Shown here piece after piece: positions 8,698 to 18,409 of a stretch of DNA of 27,539 nt. Below the pieces are notes generated by a model. It saw nothing but the letters and a program-made list of their open reading frames with translations, was not told the origin of the DNA and did not search any database. Both the position numbers and the translations under genes were made by a program. Numbering within the stretch: position 1 is the first letter of the stretch; every line of letters starts with the position of its first letter. Origin of the DNA: Aeolococcus sp035552595 (lineage in GTDB: Bacteria; Chloroflexota; Dormibacteria; Aeolococcales; Aeolococcaceae); the NCBI GenBank assembly GCA_035552595.1, contig DASZKZ010000072.1, forward strand, positions 1 to 27,539, written 5' to 3'.

Positions 8698-9344
8698 CCC
8701 ACCTCGACCTCGATGCGATCCTCTTCGAGCGTGGGTGCGGGGCGCCGGGCCTGGGCCCGTTCTCGAAGGATCGGTTCGGTGTGGGAGCGGCCCCGACGGG
8801 TGAGGTACACCGCCCCCACCGCCGCCACCAGGAGCAGCAGCGAGGTGATCTCGAAGGGCAGCAGGAAGGTGGTGAAGAGCTGGCCGCCCACGGTCTGGAC
8901 GTTGCCGGCGGTGTTGACCAGGCCGAGGTCGCTCTGGTCGAAGGAGAAGGCGTGGTAGGGGTCGGAGGCCTGCCCGATCTGCTGAGCACGAAACACCCCG
9001 TTGCCGTTGATGGTGATCCCGTTGCGCGCCGCCACCACCATGGCCACGGTGATGCCCATCGCCATCACCGCCCCGACGACGAAGCGGCTGTCGATGCGCA
9101 CCTGCTCGTCGGCGCCGGGGGAGAGCAGGGCGATGATGAAGACGAAGAGCACCATCACCGCGCCGGCGTAGACGATGAGCTGGACCACGAACAGGAACTG
9201 CGCGTTGAGCGCCAGGAAGATCACGGCCAGAGCCCCGATGGCCAGCACCAGCGAGAGCGCCGAATAGAGCGGCTGCGGAGAGAAGACCACCCCCAGCGCG
9301 CTCACCGCCGCCAGGACGCCGGCGATCCAGATGATCACGCTCAT
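8694..9344 (-). CDS. nuoJ: NADH-quinone oxidoreductase subunit J
   Basis: A 216-residue membrane subunit of complex I with about five hydrophobic helices. Helix 3 has the characteristic QLIVYAGAVMVLFVFIIALL segment, whose conserved Tyr and Gly allow the pi-bulge seen in the family. The region at residues 95-150 includes a loop (NGNGVFRAQQIG...) between helices 4 and 5. The C-terminus is a soluble Arg-rich stretch. The ATG at 9344 overlaps the nuoI stop as ATGA. Confidence 0.95.
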   Translation of the reverse strand: MSVIIWIAGVLAAVSALGVVFSPQPLYSALSLVLAIGALAVIFLALNAQFLFVVQLIVYAGAVMVLFVFIIALLSPGADEQVRIDSRFVVGAVMAMGITVAMVVAARNGITINGNGVFRAQQIGQASDPYHAFSFDQSDLGLVNTAGNVQTVGGQLFTTFLLPFEITSLLLLVAAVGAVYLTRRGRSHTEPILRERAQARRPAPTLEEDRIEVEVG

Positions 9345-9967
9345 CGGGGCTCGGACTCCTCCGGGCTGATCACCCGGGGCACATGGGTCGGCACCCCGAA
9401 CTCGCCCGGATGGGGAACGTCGGTGCGCTGCTCCTCGCCGAGCTCCCAGGCGACGCGCGGGCTGACCCCCGGCGCGTTCAGCTCCCGGCCCCGCTGGTCC
9501 GCGCCCGCGCCCACGTCACTGGCCGGGCCCCGGCCGTGCGCGAACTTCGGCCACGCCTCGAGGAGCTCGGCCTTGGTCACCACCGTGCGCTCGCGGCGGT
9601 AGTCGGCCAGCTCGTAGCGCGGCCCCAGGGTGATCGCCTCGGTGGGGCAGGCCTCGGCGCAGTAGCCGCAGTAGATGCAGCGCATCAGGTTGATCTCGTA
9701 GCGCTCGGCGTAGCGCTCGCCGGGCGAGACCGGGTTGGCGGGGTCGTTCTCGGCGGGCCCGACGTAGATGCAGCCCACCGGGCAGGCCGCCGCGCAGAGC
9801 TCGCAGCCGATGCACTTCTCGAGGCCGTTGTCATAGCGGTGGAGGATGTGGCGGCCGCGGTGGCGCGGGGCGGTCGGCTTCTGCTCCTCGGGCCAGCGCA
9901 CCGTGATCGGCTTGCGCAGCATCGTCTTGAGCGTGAAGGCGAGCCCCTTGGCGACCTCGAGGAACAT
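9341..9967 (-). CDS. nuoI: NADH-quinone oxidoreductase subunit I (2x 4Fe-4S)
   Basis: A 208-residue ferredoxin-like subunit that carries clusters N6a and N6b, linking the peripheral arm to the quinone-site cluster. Both CxxCxxCxxxC motifs are intact: C52, C55, C58, C62 and C97, C100, C103, C107. The N-terminal LAFTLKTMLRKPITVRWPEE helix anchors it to the membrane arm. About 70 residues follow the ferredoxin core; they are rich in Gly, Glu and Pro and longer than in minimal homologues. The ATG at 9967 follows the nuoH stop by 10 nt, and the gene overlaps nuoJ by 4 nt. Confidence 0.96.
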   Translation of the reverse strand: MFLEVAKGLAFTLKTMLRKPITVRWPEEQKPTAPRHRGRHILHRYDNGLEKCIGCELCAAACPVGCIYVGPAENDPANPVSPGERYAERYEINLMRCIYCGYCAEACPTEAITLGPRYELADYRRERTVVTKAELLEAWPKFAHGRGPASDVGAGADQRGRELNAPGVSPRVAWELGEEQRTDVPHPGEFGVPTHVPRVISPEESEPR

Positions 9968-9977
9968 CAGCGCCGCC

Positions 9978-11062
9978 TCACGACGCGCGCACCGCCACGA
10001 TGGCGCCGGTGACCACGATGTTGACCAGCCCCAAGGGGAGGAGCACCTTCCAGCCCAGGTTCATGAGCCGGTCGTAGCGGAAGCGGGGCAGCGTCCAGCG
10101 CAACCACATCATCACGAAGAGCAGCGCGCTCACCTTGGCGAGGAACCAGGCGACGCCGACGAGGCCGCCCAGCCAGTCGGAATGGATCCAGGGCAGCAGC
10201 GGCAACCAGCCGCCCAGGAACACCAGGGTGGCGATCGAGCAGACGATCACCATGTTGATGTACTCGCCGAGAAAGTAGAAGCCGAAGCGCATCGACGAGT
10301 ACTCGGTGTGGTAGCCCGCCACCAGTTCCGTCTCCGCCTCGGGCAGGTCGAAGGGGAGGCGGTTGGTCTCGGCCAGGGCGGCCGTGAAATAGAGCAGGAA
10401 GGCGAGCGGTTGGAGGACCACGAACCACACCCCCTGCTGGGCGAGCACGATCTTCTCGAGGTCGAGCGAGCCCGCCAGGATCACAGCTCCGACAAGGGCG
10501 AACGCCACCGCCATCTCGTAGGAGATCAGCTGCGCCGACGACCGCAGCCCGCCCAGCAGCGAGTACTTGCTGTTCGCCGACCAGCCCCCGAGGAACAGCG
10601 AGTACACCCCCAGCGAGGTCACCGCCAGCACGAAGAGGAGGCTGACGTTGACGTGGATGAGGTCCCAGTGAAAGGCGTAGCCGCCGTCGCATCCCTGCCC
10701 GACCATCCTCCCGCCCACGCAGGTGAGGCCGCTGATGGGGATGGCGGCGAAGGCGAAGATGGCGGCGCCGCCGGCGAGCGCCGGGCCCACCAGATAGAGG
10801 AGCTTGTCGCGCCCGGCGGGCGCGGCGTTCTCCTTGAAGAGCAGCTTGACGGCGTCGGCGGCGGGCTGGAGAAGACCCTGCGGGCCCACCCGGTTGGGGC
10901 CGACGCGGAGCTGAATTCGCGCCGCCACCTTGCGTTCCGCGAAGGTCAGGTAGGCGGCCGCCGTCGCCAGCGCAAGCAGGACGACCACCGCCTTGACCAG
11001 GATCACGATGACCCCATCCCCGCCGATGCGCCCCGCGCTGAAGATGTCGGAGAAGCCGGCGA

Positions 11063-11066
<4 letters not shown>
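9978..11066 (-). CDS. nuoH: NADH-quinone oxidoreductase subunit H
   Basis: A 362-residue membrane subunit of complex I that forms most of the quinone chamber with NuoB and NuoD. Hallmarks are AERKVAARIQLRVGPNRVGP near the N-terminus, the acidic loop ALAETNRLPFDLPEAETELV, and YHTEYSSMRFGFYFLGEY. Together these carry the charged residues coupling quinone reduction to proton movement. About eight to nine membrane helices are visible. The ATG at 11066 is chosen because it overlaps the nuoG stop as ATGA; the open frame upstream lies inside nuoG. Confidence 0.96.
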
Positions 11067-12991
<1,925 letters not shown>

Positions 12992-14284
12992 CTACGCCGT
13001 CACCAGCTGCGCCCGCGCGCCCCGCACTGGACAGGAGCCGGCTCCGCAGTGCGCCTCGAACTCGTCGCGGAACGCCTGGTATGCCGACATCACGAACCAG
13101 GTGGCGGTGTCACCGAGCGGGCAGAAGCACTTGCCGTTCATGTTGTCGCAGATGTCGGCCAGCGTGCCCAGCTCCTCGGGAGTGCACTGCCCGGCCTCGA
13201 GACGGTGCATCAGGTCGGACTCGAAGTAGGTCCCCTCCCGGCAGGGCGCGCACTTGCCGCAGGACTCGTGGTGATAGAAGTCGACCAACCGCATCGACAC
13301 ATTGACCAGGCACGTGGTCTCGTCCATGAACACCATCGCGCCGGCCCCCAGCGACGAGCCCGCCTGCGCCACCGCATCCATGTCGAGGGGCAGGTCGAGG
13401 TGCTCGGGCAGGAGCACCTGCATCGACCCGCCACCGGGCTGGAACGCCTTGATGGAGCGGTCCTTCCACATCCCTCCGCACTCCTCCTCGAGGAGCTCGC
13501 GGATCGGCGTGCCCATGGCCATCTCGTAGGTTCCAGGCCGGTTGATGTGCCCGCTGCAGCAGAAGAGTCGCGTCCCCGCGCTCTTCTCCGTCCCCAGTGA
13601 CTTGAACCAGGCCCCACCGCGCTGGACGATGTGGGGCAGGTTGGACAGCGTCTCCACGTTGTTGACCACCGTGGGCTTGCCATAGAGCCCTTTGAGCGCC
13701 GGAAACGGCGGCTTCAGCCGCGGCTCGCCGCGACGGCCCTCCAGGGACTCGATGAGCGCCGTCTCCTCGCCGCAGATGTAGGCCCCGGCGCCGCCGTGCA
13801 CGATGACGTCGCAGTTGAAGCCGCTGCCGTGGATGTCGTTGCCGATGTGGCCCGCGGCCTGGGCCTCGGCGACACAGCGCTCCAGGAGCAGGCGCTGGTC
13901 GAGGTACTCACCGCGGATGTAGATGAAGGCGACGTTGACCTGGAGGGCATACGCCGCGATGAGAAGCCCCTCGATGAGCTGGTGAGGGTTCTCGTCGATG
14001 AGGGCGCGATCCTTGAAGCACCCCGGCTCGGACTCGTCGGCGTTGCAGCAGAGGTAGCGGGGGAAGATGTCCTTGGGGAGAAATCCCCACTTGGTCCCGG
14101 TGGGGAACCCGGCCCCGCCGCGGCCGCGCAGCCCGCTGGCCTTGACCTCGGCGGTCAGCGTCTCCGGCGTGAAGCGACGGAAGGCCTCGCGCAAAGCCTG
14201 GTAGCCACCGAGACGCTCGTAGACGGCGAGGGTCTGCACTCCCTCGGTCCCGAAGTCCTTGGTGAGCAGCTTGTGTTCGGCCAT
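12992..14284 (-). CDS. nuoF: NADH-quinone oxidoreductase subunit F (FMN, NADH-binding)
   Basis: A 430-residue subunit where NADH is oxidised. GRGGAGFPTGTKW (about residues 54-66) is the NADH/FMN glycine-rich loop. EETALIESLEG and the downstream NNVETLSNLP region belong to the FMN pocket. Cluster N3 ligands appear in SCGKCAPCREGT (C342, C345, C348), with C388 in CFCPLGD as the fourth. The C-terminus is Cys-containing and Ala-rich (HCGAGSCP). The ATG at 14284 follows the nuoE stop by 12 nt; nuoG starts immediately after the TAG. Confidence 0.96.
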   Translation of the reverse strand: MAEHKLLTKDFGTEGVQTLAVYERLGGYQALREAFRRFTPETLTAEVKASGLRGRGGAGFPTGTKWGFLPKDIFPRYLCCNADESEPGCFKDRALIDENPHQLIEGLLIAAYALQVNVAFIYIRGEYLDQRLLLERCVAEAQAAGHIGNDIHGSGFNCDVIVHGGAGAYICGEETALIESLEGRRGEPRLKPPFPALKGLYGKPTVVNNVETLSNLPHIVQRGGAWFKSLGTEKSAGTRLFCCSGHINRPGTYEMAMGTPIRELLEEECGGMWKDRSIKAFQPGGGSMQVLLPEHLDLPLDMDAVAQAGSSLGAGAMVFMDETTCLVNVSMRLVDFYHHESCGKCAPCREGTYFESDLMHRLEAGQCTPEELGTLADICDNMNGKCFCPLGDTATWFVMSAYQAFRDEFEAHCGAGSCPVRGARAQLVTA

Positions 14285-14296
14285 GACCGGGCGATC

Positions 14297-15028
14297 CTAC
14301 AGATCGTCCGCGTTGGGACGCGGCCGTCGTCGAGGCCGGCTCCGGCTGCCACGCGGATTGGCCGTGGGCGTGGTTCGCGACCCCGGCATCTCGGTGTGCT
14401 CGGCGATCGGAGGGCTGCCGGCCGGTGGCTCGGCGCCCAGCCCGTCGTCCGCGGGCGGCCCCTCGGCGGTGGCCACGGGAGGCGTCTCCGCGCTGGGCGG
14501 GTGGGGCCCGCTGGCGGGCGCGCCCGCCGAGGATCCGGCAGCGGCGTGGGGACCCGGCTGGGAGCGGACGCGCTCGAGGATGGCGTCGACGCGCTCGGCG
14601 GTGAGGTCCTCGTGGAAGTGGTGGTCGACCTGCATGGCGGGAGCCCCGCCGCAGGCACCCAGGCACTCGACGGTGCTCTCCCAGGTGAACTTCCCGTCCG
14701 CGGTCGTCCCCCCGGAGGGACACGCCAGCCGCTGCTCGACGTGGCTGACGATCTCGTCAGACCCACGCAGAGCGCAGCTGACGTTGACGCAGATGAGGAC
14801 GTGATGCTCGCCGGCCGGGTGGTCGAAGTACATGGAGTAGAACGTGCTCACCGCCTGCACCTCGCTGGGCGCCAGGTTGAGGATCTCGGCCACCTCGGCC
14901 ATGCCCTCGGTGGACAGAAACCCCTGCTCGTTCTGCACCGCCCACAGGCAGGGAAGGATGGCGCTGCGCGGATGCGGATAGCGGTCGCGCAGCGCTGTGA
15001 TCTCACGGCGCGTTGCCTCCGCTAGCAC
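14297..15028 (-). CDS. nuoE: NADH-quinone oxidoreductase subunit E with long low-complexity tail
   Basis: From GTG at 15028 this gives 243 residues. Residues 1-155 are a normal NuoE: an N-terminal helical bundle, then a thioredoxin-like domain with 2Fe-2S (N1a) ligands C80, C85, C122 and C126. Residues 156-243 are an added tail rich in Pro, Ala and Gly that ends in an Arg-dense patch before NADDL; it is probably disordered. GTG 15028 was chosen because NuoE proteins usually begin about 15 residues before the RYPHPRSAILP motif. The frame stays open upstream, but that translation has no family resemblance and crosses strong inverted repeats. No clear SD was seen, so the exact start is uncertain. 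A 493-bp gap separates it from nuoD. Confidence 0.9.
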   Translation of the reverse strand: MLAEATRREITALRDRYPHPRSAILPCLWAVQNEQGFLSTEGMAEVAEILNLAPSEVQAVSTFYSMYFDHPAGEHHVLICVNVSCALRGSDEIVSHVEQRLACPSGGTTADGKFTWESTVECLGACGGAPAMQVDHHFHEDLTAERVDAILERVRSQPGPHAAAGSSAGAPASGPHPPSAETPPVATAEGPPADDGLGAEPPAGSPPIAEHTEMPGSRTTPTANPRGSRSRPRRRPRPNADDL

Positions 15029-15084
15029 GGCCCTGAGTCCGCTGCCGCATGAACCTGGCGCGGGGGAAGACACATCTCCTTGCG

Positions 15085-15164
15085 CTGCAGACAGGCTTCG
15101 GCGCCAGTGGCGGCCCCGATGAACGCGCCACCGGCGCGTCCCTCGCGGCCTCGGGCGCCTGCAG
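15085..15164. repeat. Nested inverted repeats near nuoE start
   Basis: CTGCAG (15085-15090 and 15159-15164), GGCGCC (15100-15105 and 15154-15159) and GTGGCG/CGCCAC (15107-15112 and 15126-15131) are nested and could pair in order. The outer two are self-complementary restriction-site-like hexamers, so chance matches in GC-rich DNA are possible. One copy of a 10-bp direct repeat overlaps or adjoins each flank. Confidence 0.35.
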
Positions 15165-15324
15165 AGCTTGCGCTGCGGAGGCGTGCCGGAGCCAATCTCC
15201 TCCGTCGACCGCTGAGGGCCACGGCGGGGAGGTACGCTGAAGCCGCCGGGTCCTGACCAGCGGACGGCACCCGCGTACGCAGACGGACCCGTGTGCGGTC
15301 GAGCGGCCCCGCAACCACGCCAGA

Positions 15325-15348
15325 CCAGGATGAGACGGCTCGTCCTGG
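15325..15348. repeat. Hairpin in the nuoD-nuoE gap
   Basis: CCAGGATGAG (15325-15334) can pair with CTCGTCCTGG (15339-15348) around the 4-nt loop acgg. As plus-strand RNA all ten pairs form, one of them a U-G wobble. As minus-strand RNA, the direction of the nuo operon, that pair becomes an A-C mismatch. This slightly favours a structure made from a plus-strand transcript, but the evidence is one base pair. Confidence 0.4.
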
Positions 15349-15351
15349 GGT

Positions 15352-15505
15352 GGGCGGGCGGAGGCGAGGGGACACCAGCGGCGACAGCGAATTCTGCAGC
15401 AGCCGAAGGAGCGGAGAACTCCCCGGTGGGGAGTTCGCAGCGACGCCAACGGCTGCGAAGCCTCTGAGCAGACGGCGCTGGTGTCCCCTCGCCGCCGCCC
15501 CGCCC
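15352..15505. repeat. Long nested inverted repeat in the nuoD-nuoE gap
   Basis: Perfect 18-bp arms lie at 15363-15380 and 15476-15493. Outside them pairing continues through 15352-15361 and 15495-15505 with one mismatch and one bulge. Inside them are nested stems TCTGC/GCAGA (15393-15397, 15468-15472) and GCAGCCG/CGGCTGC (15399-15405, 15450-15456). A perfect 9-bp hairpin, GAACTCCCC and GGGGAGTTC (15416-15436, 3-nt loop), forms the tip. Nested pairing in register over about 150 bp is very unlikely by chance. It could be a structured RNA, an mRNA stability element, or a MITE-like insertion. Confidence 0.75.
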
Positions 15506-15521
15506 CGACAACGGGAGACCC

Positions 15522-16817
15522 TCATCGGTCCACGTCCCCCAGCACGATGTCGATCGACCCGATGACCGCGACCACATCGGCGATGAGCTCGTCGCGGACC
15601 ATGTGGGGCAGCGCCGAGAGGTTGCTGAACGAGGGGGCGCGGACCTTGCAGCGGTAGGGGCGGTTGCTGCCGGTGCTGACGATGTAGAAGCCCAGCTCTC
15701 CGCGCGGGGATTCGATGGCCTGATAGACCTGGCCGTGGGGCACGTGGAACCCCTCGGTCACCAGCTTGAAGTGGTGGATGAGCGATTCCATCGAGGTGTT
15801 GATCTCGTTGCGGGGAGGCAGGGCCACCTTGCGGTCCGAGGTGTTCACCGGGCCACCCGGGAGGTTGTCCATCGCCTGGCCGATGATCTTCAGCGACTCG
15901 CGGGCCTCGCGCATGCGCACCAGGTAGCGGTCGTAGACGTCGCCGTGGCTGCCGATGGGAATGTCGAAGTCGAAGTGGTCGTAGGCGCTGTAGGGCTGCG
16001 CCTTGCGCAGGTCGTAGGCGACCCCGCTGCCGCGCAGGGTGGGGCCGGTGGCGCCGTAGGCGAGCGCGTCGTCGGGGGTCAGCACACCGAGTCCGCGGGT
16101 GCGCTCCAGCCAGATGGGATTCTTGGTGATCAGCAGCTCGTACTGATCGATGAACGCCGGGAAGGTGCGCACCACCTCGTTGACGAGGGCGTAGAACTCG
16201 TCCGGCACGTCGGCGAGGAGGCCGCCGACGCGGATGAACGAGGTGTGCATGCGCACGCCGCTGACCAGCTCGTTGATATCGAGCAGCTTCTCGCGCTCTC
16301 GCCACGCGTACACGAACGGGGTGGTGGCACCGAGGTCGAGCGCGCTGGTGCCGTACCAGAGGAAGTGGCTGGCCACGCGGGTCAGCTCGCACATGATGAC
16401 GCGCAGGTACTGGGCGCGCAGCGGCACCTCGATGCCGAGCAGCCGCTCGGCTGCCAGCGAGAACCCGAGGTTGTTGAACAGTGGGGCCAGGTAGTCCATG
16501 CGGTCCGTGAAGGGGATGCACTGCTGCCAGGTGTGGGACTCGAATGACTTCTCGAAGCCGGTGTGCAGAAAGCCGATGTCGGGGCGGCATTCGCGCACCA
16601 CCTCACCGTCGAGCTCGAGCACCAGGCGCAGCACCCCGTGCGTGCTGGGGTGCTGCGGGCCCATGTTCAGCTCCATCGTCTGATCGTCGAGCTGGACCAT
16701 GTCGATGGCATCGTTGCCGGGGTCGACGCCGAGCAGGACGCGGCCGCGGTCGAAAGCGTCGGACTGCGGGTCGCGGGTGGGCAGCCCCGGCCCACCGGGT
16801 GGCGGCAGCACCGCCAT
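15522..16817 (-). CDS. nuoD: NADH-quinone oxidoreductase subunit D
   Basis: A 431-residue 49-kDa-type subunit of complex I, related to [NiFe]-hydrogenase large subunits, forming the quinone pocket with NuoB. Recognisable blocks are ELNMGPQHPSTHGVLRLVLELDGE, where the conserved His lies in the quinone-binding loop. GFLHTGFEKSFE, RVASHFLWYGTSALDLGATTPF and the ending ADVVAVIGSIDIVLGDVDR are also typical. The ATG at 16817 overlaps the nuoC stop by one base (TGATG). The N-terminal 38 or so residues before the core are Pro/Gly-rich. Its stop is followed by the structured gap. Confidence 0.96.
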   Translation of the reverse strand: MAVLPPPGGPGLPTRDPQSDAFDRGRVLLGVDPGNDAIDMVQLDDQTMELNMGPQHPSTHGVLRLVLELDGEVVRECRPDIGFLHTGFEKSFESHTWQQCIPFTDRMDYLAPLFNNLGFSLAAERLLGIEVPLRAQYLRVIMCELTRVASHFLWYGTSALDLGATTPFVYAWREREKLLDINELVSGVRMHTSFIRVGGLLADVPDEFYALVNEVVRTFPAFIDQYELLITKNPIWLERTRGLGVLTPDDALAYGATGPTLRGSGVAYDLRKAQPYSAYDHFDFDIPIGSHGDVYDRYLVRMREARESLKIIGQAMDNLPGGPVNTSDRKVALPPRNEINTSMESLIHHFKLVTEGFHVPHGQVYQAIESPRGELGFYIVSTGSNRPYRCKVRAPSFSNLSALPHMVRDELIADVVAVIGSIDIVLGDVDR

Positions 16818-17374
16818 CAGCGCGACTCCCCGGGCATGTCGCGGGGCCGTTCCGCGGCGGGCAGGGCCCACTCCAGGTTGTGGGTGAAGGCGACAGGCTC
16901 ACCGAAGCTGACGTAATCCTTGCGCAGCGGATGACCGACCCAATCCTCGGGCAGGAGGATGCGGTGGAGGTCGTGATGGCCGTCGAACTCGATGCCGAAG
17001 AGGTCGAAGGTCTCGCGCTCGTGCCAGTCCATGCCGGCAAACACCCGCTCGGCGCTGGGGACGCGGGGCGCATCCTCGGGCACCTGCACGACGAGGCGGC
17101 ACTCGTCGTTGTGCTGCAGCGAGCGCAGCTGGTAGACGATGTCGAAGCGCGGCGCCGCGGGCTCGCGGTCGGGCCAGTCCACGGCGGTCACGAAGAGCGG
17201 CAGGCGGTACATCCCATCGCCGTGGTCACGGAGCAGCAGCAGCGCGCCGAGGAGGTGCTCGACGTGCACGTACACGGTGACCTCACCCACGTGCTCCTCG
17301 GTGCGAACCACCGCGTCGGGGAGCTCTCTGGCAAGCAGGTCGGCAGCGCGGCGTCCCCGCGCCGGACGTGCCAC
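16817..17374 (-). CDS. nuoC: NADH-quinone oxidoreductase subunit C
   Basis: A 185-residue 30-kDa-type subunit of complex I that sits against NuoD in the peripheral arm and carries no cofactor. The family signature HERETFDLFGIEFDGHHDLHRILLPEDW, followed by GHPLRKDY, is clear. The protein is a stand-alone NuoC, not the NuoCD fusion of E. coli. The GTG start at 17374 lies 4 nt after the nuoB stop; the stop overlaps the nuoD start by one base. Confidence 0.95.
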   Translation of the reverse strand: MARPARGRRAADLLARELPDAVVRTEEHVGEVTVYVHVEHLLGALLLLRDHGDGMYRLPLFVTAVDWPDREPAAPRFDIVYQLRSLQHNDECRLVVQVPEDAPRVPSAERVFAGMDWHERETFDLFGIEFDGHHDLHRILLPEDWVGHPLRKDYVSFGEPVAFTHNLEWALPAAERPRDMPGESR

Positions 17375-17378
17375 GGCT

Positions 17379-17948
17379 CTATCCCCGAAGCGAGCTGGGC
17401 CGCTCGGCGGCGATCTTCGTCTGGAGCTTGAGAACTGCGTCGAGAAGGCCCTCCGGACGGGGCGGGCAGCCGGGCAGATAGATGTCCACCGGCACCACCT
17501 TGTCGACGCCCTGGATGATCGCGTAGTTGTTGAACATGCCGCCGCTCGAGGCGCAGGCGCCCATGCTGATCACCCATTTGGGCTCGGGCATCTGGTCGTA
17601 GATCTGCCGGAGCACCGGGCCCATCTTCTGAGAGACGCGACCGGCGACGATCATCAGGTCCGCCTGGCGTGGTGAGGCCCGGAACACCTCGCATCCGAAA
17701 CGCGACATGTCATACCGTGCCGCCCCCGTGGCCATCATCTCGATGGCGCAGCAGGCGAGGCCGAAGAGCGCGGGCCACAACGAGCTGTACCGACCCCACT
17801 GGATGACCTTCTCGATGCTGGTGGTGATGGCGCCGGCCTTGGCGGCGGTGCGCTCGAGGTCGCCGACGCGGGGCAGCGGCAGCGCCCCGGCGTCGCCCTG
17901 CGCCCGCAGGAGGGGCACGCCGGTGACGCCGTCGAAGCTCAATCCCAT
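17379..17948 (-). CDS. nuoB: NADH-quinone oxidoreductase subunit B
   Basis: A 189-residue subunit bearing cluster N2, the final electron donor to quinone. Its ligands are all present: adjacent C66-C67 in GLACCAIEMM, C132 in MGACASSGGMF, and C161 in PGCPPRPEGLL. The first 40 or so residues are an extra Leu/Pro/Ala-rich leader before the core KVIQWGRYSSLWP. The ATG at 17948 lies inside the end of nuoA, a 10-nt overlap. An open frame upstream belongs to nuoA and its promoter region and is not used. Confidence 0.96.
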   Translation of the reverse strand: MGLSFDGVTGVPLLRAQGDAGALPLPRVGDLERTAAKAGAITTSIEKVIQWGRYSSLWPALFGLACCAIEMMATGAARYDMSRFGCEVFRASPRQADLMIVAGRVSQKMGPVLRQIYDQMPEPKWVISMGACASSGGMFNNYAIIQGVDKVVPVDIYLPGCPPRPEGLLDAVLKLQTKIAAERPSSLRG

Positions 17949-18295
17949 CGCAGCGCCCCCTTGCGCCAGATGTAGACGAGTCCGATCAGCAGCGTGGCGA
18001 TGAAGATGCCCATCTCCACGATGCCGAAGATCTTCAGCTGGCGCACGATCGTCGCCCAGGGAAGCAGAAAGATGGACTCGACGTCGAAGATGATGAACAG
18101 CATCGCGGTGACGTAGAAGCTCACCGAGAAGCGGCGGCGCGCGGTCTCCACGGGAACGATGCCGCACTCGTACGGGAGATCCTTGGCGGGATTGGACCGG
18201 CGCGGCCCCAGCCATGAGCTCAGGGCCTGCACGCCGGCGCCGAATGCGACGCAGACGGCAAGGAAGACGAGGATCGGCGCAAAGTCCGAGAGCAT
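17939..18295 (-). CDS. nuoA: NADH-quinone oxidoreductase subunit A
   Basis: A 118-residue, three-helix membrane subunit of complex I and the first gene of the operon. The conserved loop PYECGIVPVETARRRFSVSFYVTAMLFIIFDVE is visible; its Cys lies in the mobile quinone-site loop and the FDVE acidic pair in helix 2 is invariant. The ATG at 18295 is chosen over a long upstream open frame because NuoA proteins start just before the first helix. A TAGGAT hexamer lies 8 nt upstream, suggesting a leaderless or one-nucleotide-leader transcript. The operon diverges from the SDR gene. Confidence 0.95.
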   Translation of the reverse strand: MLSDFAPILVFLAVCVAFGAGVQALSSWLGPRRSNPAKDLPYECGIVPVETARRRFSVSFYVTAMLFIIFDVESIFLLPWATIVRQLKIFGIVEMGIFIATLLIGLVYIWRKGALRWD

Positions 18296-18303
18296 CTGGC
18301 GTG

Positions 18304-18309
18304 ATCCTA
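18304..18309 (-). promoter_or_regulatory. Putative -10 element of the nuo operon
   Basis: TAGGAT on the minus strand fits TAnnnT and ends 8 nt before the nuoA ATG. There is no SD. No consensus -35 was recognised 16-19 nt further upstream, so the promoter may depend on an activator or on the -10 region alone. Confidence 0.45.
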
Positions 18310-18365
18310 ACAAAGCCGCCTCGCCGCGCCTCCCGTCGGGTCGCGACGGCGCAGTACGCACCTCG

Positions 18366-18409
18366 TAGGCTTGTGCCGAGCGTTTCCGCGAGGCCCGCAA
18401 GGAGATGAC
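18366..18409 (+). promoter_or_regulatory. Putative -10 element and SD of the SDR gene
   Basis: TAGGCT (18366-18371) fits TAnnnT and would place transcription start near 18379. The leader of about 30 nt carries AAGGAG (18399-18404), 5 nt before the ATG at 18410. This leadered arrangement contrasts with the leaderless pattern at neighbouring genes. Confidence 0.45.

Larger units (their letters stand above)
15029..15521. other. Structured 493-bp gap inside the nuo operon
   Basis: This is the only sizeable non-coding stretch in the operon; other nuo junctions overlap or have at most 12 bp. No supported gene was found on either strand. Several open frames cross it, but their translations are Arg/Pro/Ala-rich with no recognisable family. 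It contains three hairpin systems: a nested set at 15085-15164, a 10-bp stem at 15325-15348, and a very long nested one at 15352-15505. The 10-mer CTTGCGCTGC occurs at 15079-15088 and again at 15167-15176. The gap may hold an RNA processing site, attenuator, internal promoter or a small inserted element. Confidence 0.7.

Noticed and set aside
15241..15300. Possible tRNA-like fold from GGGTCC/GGACCC and GTACGC/GCGTAC pairs
   Set aside because: No acceptor stem with CCA context, no T-loop consensus and no anticodon arm could be placed.
15049..15577. N-terminal extension of NuoE through the whole nuoD-nuoE gap
   Set aside because: The frame is open, but the translation is Arg/Pro-rich with no NuoE resemblance, crosses strong inverted repeats and overlaps the nuoD 3' end.
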